Shown: positions 7,943 through 10,684 of the stretch, one piece after another
How the letters are laid out: every line of letters starts with the position of its first letter
How positions within the stretch are numbered: the first letter of the stretch is position 1
Source of the DNA: Tannerella sp.
Lineage (GTDB): Bacteria > Bacteroidota > Bacteroidia > Bacteroidales > Tannerellaceae
Assembly: GCA_031290635.1 (NCBI GenBank)
Contig: JAITNE010000041.1
Span: 1 to 10,684 of the forward strand
DNA: 10,684 bases
Reading direction: 5' to 3'
Translations under genes and position numbers: made by a program
The notes under the pieces: generated by a model
Seen by the model: the letters and a program-made list of their open reading frames with translations, nothing else
What the model was told of the DNA's origin: nothing
Database searches by the model: none

Positions 7943-8839
7943 TTAAACTCGCAATTTCATTCCTGCAAGTATAGTATCCGGTCGCAAGGTAAAAACGCTG
8001 TTCATCTCGCCCGACATGGATAATCCGCAACGGTCGCAAATGCCTGCTGCAGAGCCTGAACACTCAGGAAGTCGCGTTCCGTCTGACAGGATAAAATTGC
8101 TTATCCAGCAATACTTTTTGAATTTCGAGGGGTCTTTCATCAATTTAAGCCCCGATATGGAGTTCATGATAGGATAATATGCTCGTTTTTTTCTGATTAT
8201 CAGGTCGATAACTGCCGAGCGTATATCGTAGTCGAGCGCCAGAGCTTCGCTTCCCGGATAAGGATTATGGAAGTTTAGCGAGATTGAACGGATATGCGAG
8301 TTAGCGGCTGCAAAATCGATAGTTTCTTCGACCGACGGATAGTTGCGGCTGTTGATAACCATATTGATACTGATGCGGGGATGTTGTGCCGTAGCGATAT
8401 TTTGGACGAGTTTCTCGAAGACTCCTTGACCGCGAATATCATCATGATAAGAACCGATACCATCGAGACTGACCCATATCGAATCGGCCTCGCTGCCTGC
8501 AAAAGGACGCACTGCGTTCGTGGTTATTGTAGCGGAATAGAAGCCAATCGCTTTCGACAGGCGGATAAGGCTATTGAGATCGTGCTCGCCGTCGCGCCAG
8601 AGTGTAGGCTCGCCTCCTTCAAAGTCCACGAAACGCGAACCGAGACGATAGGAATATTCCAACTCGTCGCGTATCTGCATGTAGGTCTTGACGTTAGGTT
8701 CGGTCGTGCGATAGACATTGCAATGTCGGCAAGTCAGGTTGCAAAGGTCGGATACGAAGAGCACCGTTTGCAGCGGTCGCTTTACGCCAAGCGCTCGCGC
8801 CCTGAAAAACCACCAGGAAAGATAGAACAGCGACTTCAT
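7943..8839 (-). CDS. Radical SAM protein with extra C-terminal cysteines
   Basis: A 298-residue radical SAM enzyme: it should bind a [4Fe-4S] cluster and cleave S-adenosylmethionine to a 5'-deoxyadenosyl radical. The cluster motif is C33-x3-C37-x2-C40 (CNLTCRHC), and FEGGEPTL (73-80) is the SAM-binding glycine motif; VSLDG (123-127) is another typical core strand. Four more cysteines lie near the C-terminus, C244, C260, C268 and C271 (CDRC), spaced so that they could hold an auxiliary iron-sulfur cluster as in SPASM/Twitch-like proteins. The N-terminus (FYLSWWFF) is very aromatic and may touch the membrane. The ATG at 8839 overlaps the stop of the prenyltransferase gene (ATGA), so the two are translationally coupled. 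The layout with a short aromatic N-terminus recalls lipid-modifying enzymes such as HpnH, but I cannot assign a substrate. Confidence 0.88.
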   Translation of the reverse strand: MKSLFYLSWWFFRARALGVKRPLQTVLFVSDLCNLTCRHCNVYRTTEPNVKTYMQIRDELEYSYRLGSRFVDFEGGEPTLWRDGEHDLNSLIRLSKAIGFYSATITTNAVRPFAGSEADSIWVSLDGIGSYHDDIRGQGVFEKLVQNIATAQHPRISINMVINSRNYPSVEETIDFAAANSHIRSISLNFHNPYPGSEALALDYDIRSAVIDLIIRKKRAYYPIMNSISGLKLMKDPSKFKKYCWISNFILSDGTRLPECSGSAAGICDRCGLSMSGEMNSVFTLRPDTILAGMKLRV

Positions 8840-9822
8840 ATCAAACTAATAATTATCAGAATAAGGCAAAAGAACGATAGCAGATTACGGGCAATAAGCC
8901 AGCGAATCATGAACCAGTCGATACCGATAGACCGAAACCTTGCCCAATTGCCCATATACCCCATCCAGAAGCGGGGAGTGAAGGTGCGAGATGGCTTGCG
9001 CACAAACTCTATCATCAGATAAAAAAGTCCAAAAGCCATTGGCAACAAAAGCAGTACAAATAGATGATAGACAGACAGATAACCGCTCGCTACTCCTCCT
9101 ATCACCAGCCCAAAAGCCGTAAGCAGCAATACGAGCAGACATGCCAACATCATCTTCTTGTTGTTTAGCAGCACGGCGAGGGTTCTCTTGCCGACCTCGC
9201 GATCAGGCTCAAAGTCCATTATGGAGTGCGTATAGACAATATTGGCGACGAGCAGACCTACCGGAATGGATATAAAAAAGACTGAGTAGTCGAGCGTGCC
9301 GCAAGCCGAATAATAAACGCCCGCCATCAGCATTGGGCCAAACATTATGCCTATCAGTATTTCGCCTAAACCATGATACGAAAGGCGTAGAGGCGCGCCG
9401 GAGTACGATATCCCAAGCAGAGCCGTCAGTCCTGCAATCAGCAGAATCATATTACCCCTGAAAAGATAGATGACAGTCCCGGCCGCCAGCGCGAAGCCGC
9501 CAAAAATCATACAGGCGACAAGTAACTGCGACGTCGTAGCTTGCCCCGACTTCAAGTAGGGACACTTCGATATTCTCGCCCTCATGCCGCGATGCTGCAT
9601 CTGATCTCTATATTCGGCGCTCTTGATCTTATAGTCGAAATAATCGTCAAAGAGATTCATGCTCAGATGTACGGCAACAACGCCAATAACAGCGATGACG
9701 CCTAACGAAAGCGAGAACCCGTCCACATTTGAGGCCATGCACAACGCCAGCGCCGCCGGCAACAAGCTCTGTGGCAGAGCAGTAGGACGTGCATTCCTGA
9801 ACCAAAAAAGCATCTTCTTCAT
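8836..9822 (-). CDS. MenA-like UbiA-family prenyltransferase
   Basis: An integral membrane prenyltransferase of 328 residues with about eight or nine hydrophobic segments. UbiA enzymes join a polyprenyl diphosphate to an aromatic or other acceptor using two Asp-rich, Mg-binding motifs: here N56-x2-D59-D60-x2-D63 (NLFDDYFD) and D203-x3-D207 followed by GKRTLAV (MDFEPDREVGKRTLAV). YSGAPLRLSYHGLGEI (140-155) resembles the MenA subgroup, which attaches the prenyl tail to 1,4-dihydroxy-2-naphthoate in menaquinone synthesis. I leave the symbol empty because this gene is not in a men cluster and is coupled to a radical SAM gene, so it may be a specialised paralogue. The ATG at 9822 is the natural start; a second ATG three codons on is possible. 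The start lies in a 24-bp tandem duplication. The upstream lipoprotein gene ends 31 bp before. Confidence 0.88.
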   Translation of the reverse strand: MKKMLFWFRNARPTALPQSLLPAALALCMASNVDGFSLSLGVIAVIGVVAVHLSMNLFDDYFDYKIKSAEYRDQMQHRGMRARISKCPYLKSGQATTSQLLVACMIFGGFALAAGTVIYLFRGNMILLIAGLTALLGISYSGAPLRLSYHGLGEILIGIMFGPMLMAGVYYSACGTLDYSVFFISIPVGLLVANIVYTHSIMDFEPDREVGKRTLAVLLNNKKMMLACLLVLLLTAFGLVIGGVASGYLSVYHLFVLLLLPMAFGLFYLMIEFVRKPSRTFTPRFWMGYMGNWARFRSIGIDWFMIRWLIARNLLSFFCLILIIISLI

Positions 9823-9850
9823 ATATCAAAAAAGCATCTTCTTTATATAA
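9803..9850 (-). repeat. 24-bp tandem duplication over the prenyltransferase start
   Basis: Units 9803-9826 and 9827-9850 differ at only 2 of 24 positions. The gene-proximal copy contains the start ATG and the first codons (M-K-K-M-L-F). In the upstream copy the start ATG is ATA, while the internal ATG (9835-9837) opens a three-codon frame M-L-F-stop at 9826-9837 that ends 3 nt before the true start and in the same frame. Confidence 0.85.
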
Positions 9851-9853
9851 TAA

Positions 9854-10684
9854 TTAGTTCAATTCGATAACTAAATACTTGCTCAGACTCCAGAATTTTT
9901 CGGCGTCATTTATAATTAATGTAAGATTGCCGTCTTTGCCTTTCGAGTACGAATATGTGTCTTTAGAATGATTGGTTTTGATAATGGCATGTGATGCAAA
10001 CAGCGGTATGCTGGTATCTTTGCGCTTGTCGATACTTTTGAAATACTCGCGATCGAAGTCGCCTTCGAGCATCTTTGATTTCGAGAACAAGTTGCCGCCG
10101 CTGAGTATGTGATGCTCCTTCAGTTCCTTCTTTGTCCCACAGCAGTAATAAACGGTATTCAGCGTCTGCTCCTGCTCGGTTAAAAGCTCGTTTTGCGTTT
10201 CGCGTACACCTTCCAATATCTTGACGTCGGCATTGAGATTCTCGACTTGCGCCGACAGATCCTCGATTTCTTCATCCTTGCGGCTGAGGTCGTTCTGCAA
10301 GCGGACGACGAGCTGACTTTGCTCGCTAAGTTCCTTCGTCAGACGGTCAACTGTCTTTTGCAGAGTTGCGGCTACGGCGCTTCCCTTGTTGATTCTCTTC
10401 TGAAGCGCGGCAAGTTGCGCCTTGTTTTTCTTCAGAGTCTCAACGATGAGCTCCATGTTATTTTTCATCTGCTGAAGACGCGACCCCGACAGCTCGGCGT
10501 CCTTCTCTATATTGATGAAATCTTCGGCCTCGCGGATAATACGGATATCATCTTCGATGCCGTTAAGGATGCTCAACATCTCGTTCATCTCTTTCGCGCT
10601 CTTTGTGAGTTCGAGCCGAAGCGAATCGTTCTCGGAAACTGCTTGTTTGTACTCGGCGGAATACTGTTTACAAGAGGTCATTGC
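9854..10684 (-). CDS. Coiled-coil lipoprotein, Cbp1-like (N-terminus beyond window)
   Basis: The frame is open at the window edge. The first residues seen, A-M-T-S-C-K, look like the end of a lipoprotein signal peptide (lipobox MTSC), so the ATG at 10681 is probably internal and the real start lies upstream. Counting from that Met, residues 10-175 form a long heptad-rich coiled coil, followed by a small conserved-looking C-terminal domain with CCGTKKELKEHHILSGG (180-196), DKRKDTSIPLF (218-228) and EKFWSLSKYLVIELN at the end. From memory, this C-terminal pattern matches Bacteroidales lipoproteins annotated as Cbp1-family collagen-binding adhesins; I could not check it, and the adhesin role may not apply to all members. 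Likely anchored in the outer membrane. It precedes the prenyltransferase by 31 bp, probably co-transcribed. Confidence 0.72.
   Translation of the reverse strand, partial: AMTSCKQYSAEYKQAVSENDSLRLELTKSAKEMNEMLSILNGIEDDIRIIREAEDFINIEKDAELSGSRLQQMKNNMELIVETLKKNKAQLAALQKRINKGSAVAATLQKTVDRLTKELSEQSQLVVRLQNDLSRKDEEIEDLSAQVENLNADVKILEGVRETQNELLTEQEQTLNTVYYCCGTKKELKEHHILSGGNLFSKSKMLEGDFDREYFKSIDKRKDTSIPLFASHAIIKTNHSKDTYSYSKGKDGNLTLIINDAEKFWSLSKYLVIELN

Noticed and set aside
8294-9022. A 242-codon plus-strand open frame
   Set aside because: It is antisense to the radical SAM and prenyltransferase genes, which have clear motifs; its composition is that of a shadow frame.
10679-10681. ATG at 10681 as the true start of the coiled-coil protein
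   Set aside because: The frame stays open upstream and M-T-S-C fits the end of a lipoprotein signal peptide, so the start is probably outside the window.
1-10684. CRISPR arrays, insertion sequences, phage or defence genes, tRNA or rRNA genes
   Set aside because: No repeat-spacer pattern, transposase motif, terminal inverted repeats of an element, or cloverleaf-like sequence was seen; nearly all bases are in the eight minus-strand genes.

Overview
The window looks like a chromosomal segment from a Bacteroidales-type bacterium (phylum Bacteroidota). The grounds are a promoter of the Bacteroides type (TTTG, 20-bp spacer, near-TAnnTTTG), weak Shine-Dalgarno signals, a Bacteroidota-style DsbD, a large periplasmic TPR protein paired with a TonB-receptor-like barrel, and a coiled-coil lipoprotein resembling those named Cbp1 in Bacteroides. 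No genus can be named from this alone. All eight genes I support lie on the minus strand, so transcription runs from high to low coordinates. There are no RNA genes, insertion sequences, CRISPR arrays or recognisable defence genes.

Right part (10684 to 7943): a coiled-coil lipoprotein that runs off the window edge, a MenA-like UbiA-family prenyltransferase, and a radical SAM protein that starts within the last codons of the prenyltransferase (ATGA overlap). The prenyltransferase start region is copied in a 24-bp tandem duplication. The pair probably acts on a membrane-bound prenylated or lipid substrate; menaquinone is the conservative guess for the prenyltransferase, and the radical SAM reaction is unknown.

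Middle part (7942 to 6402): a promoter region with an AT-rich palindrome over its -33 box, then a small exported Lys/Ala-rich protein with two 14-residue repeats each carrying a Cys-Cys pair, then an ROK-family sugar kinase (probably glucokinase) 11 bp later. A hairpin terminator whose G-U pairs form only in minus-strand RNA closes this unit.

Left part (6401 to 1): a tightly packed three-gene unit: a 1003-residue periplasmic TPR protein, an outer-membrane beta-barrel without a plug domain (ATGA overlap), and DsbD (1-bp gap), whose C-terminal thioredoxin domain lies beyond the window. Together they suggest an envelope module in which TPR protein and barrel are made in coupled fashion, with a periplasmic electron-supply protein co-transcribed. 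Most of the content belongs to known families; the less explained items are the coupled MenA-like/radical SAM pair, the CC-repeat protein beside the sugar kinase, and the TPR/barrel/DsbD operon.
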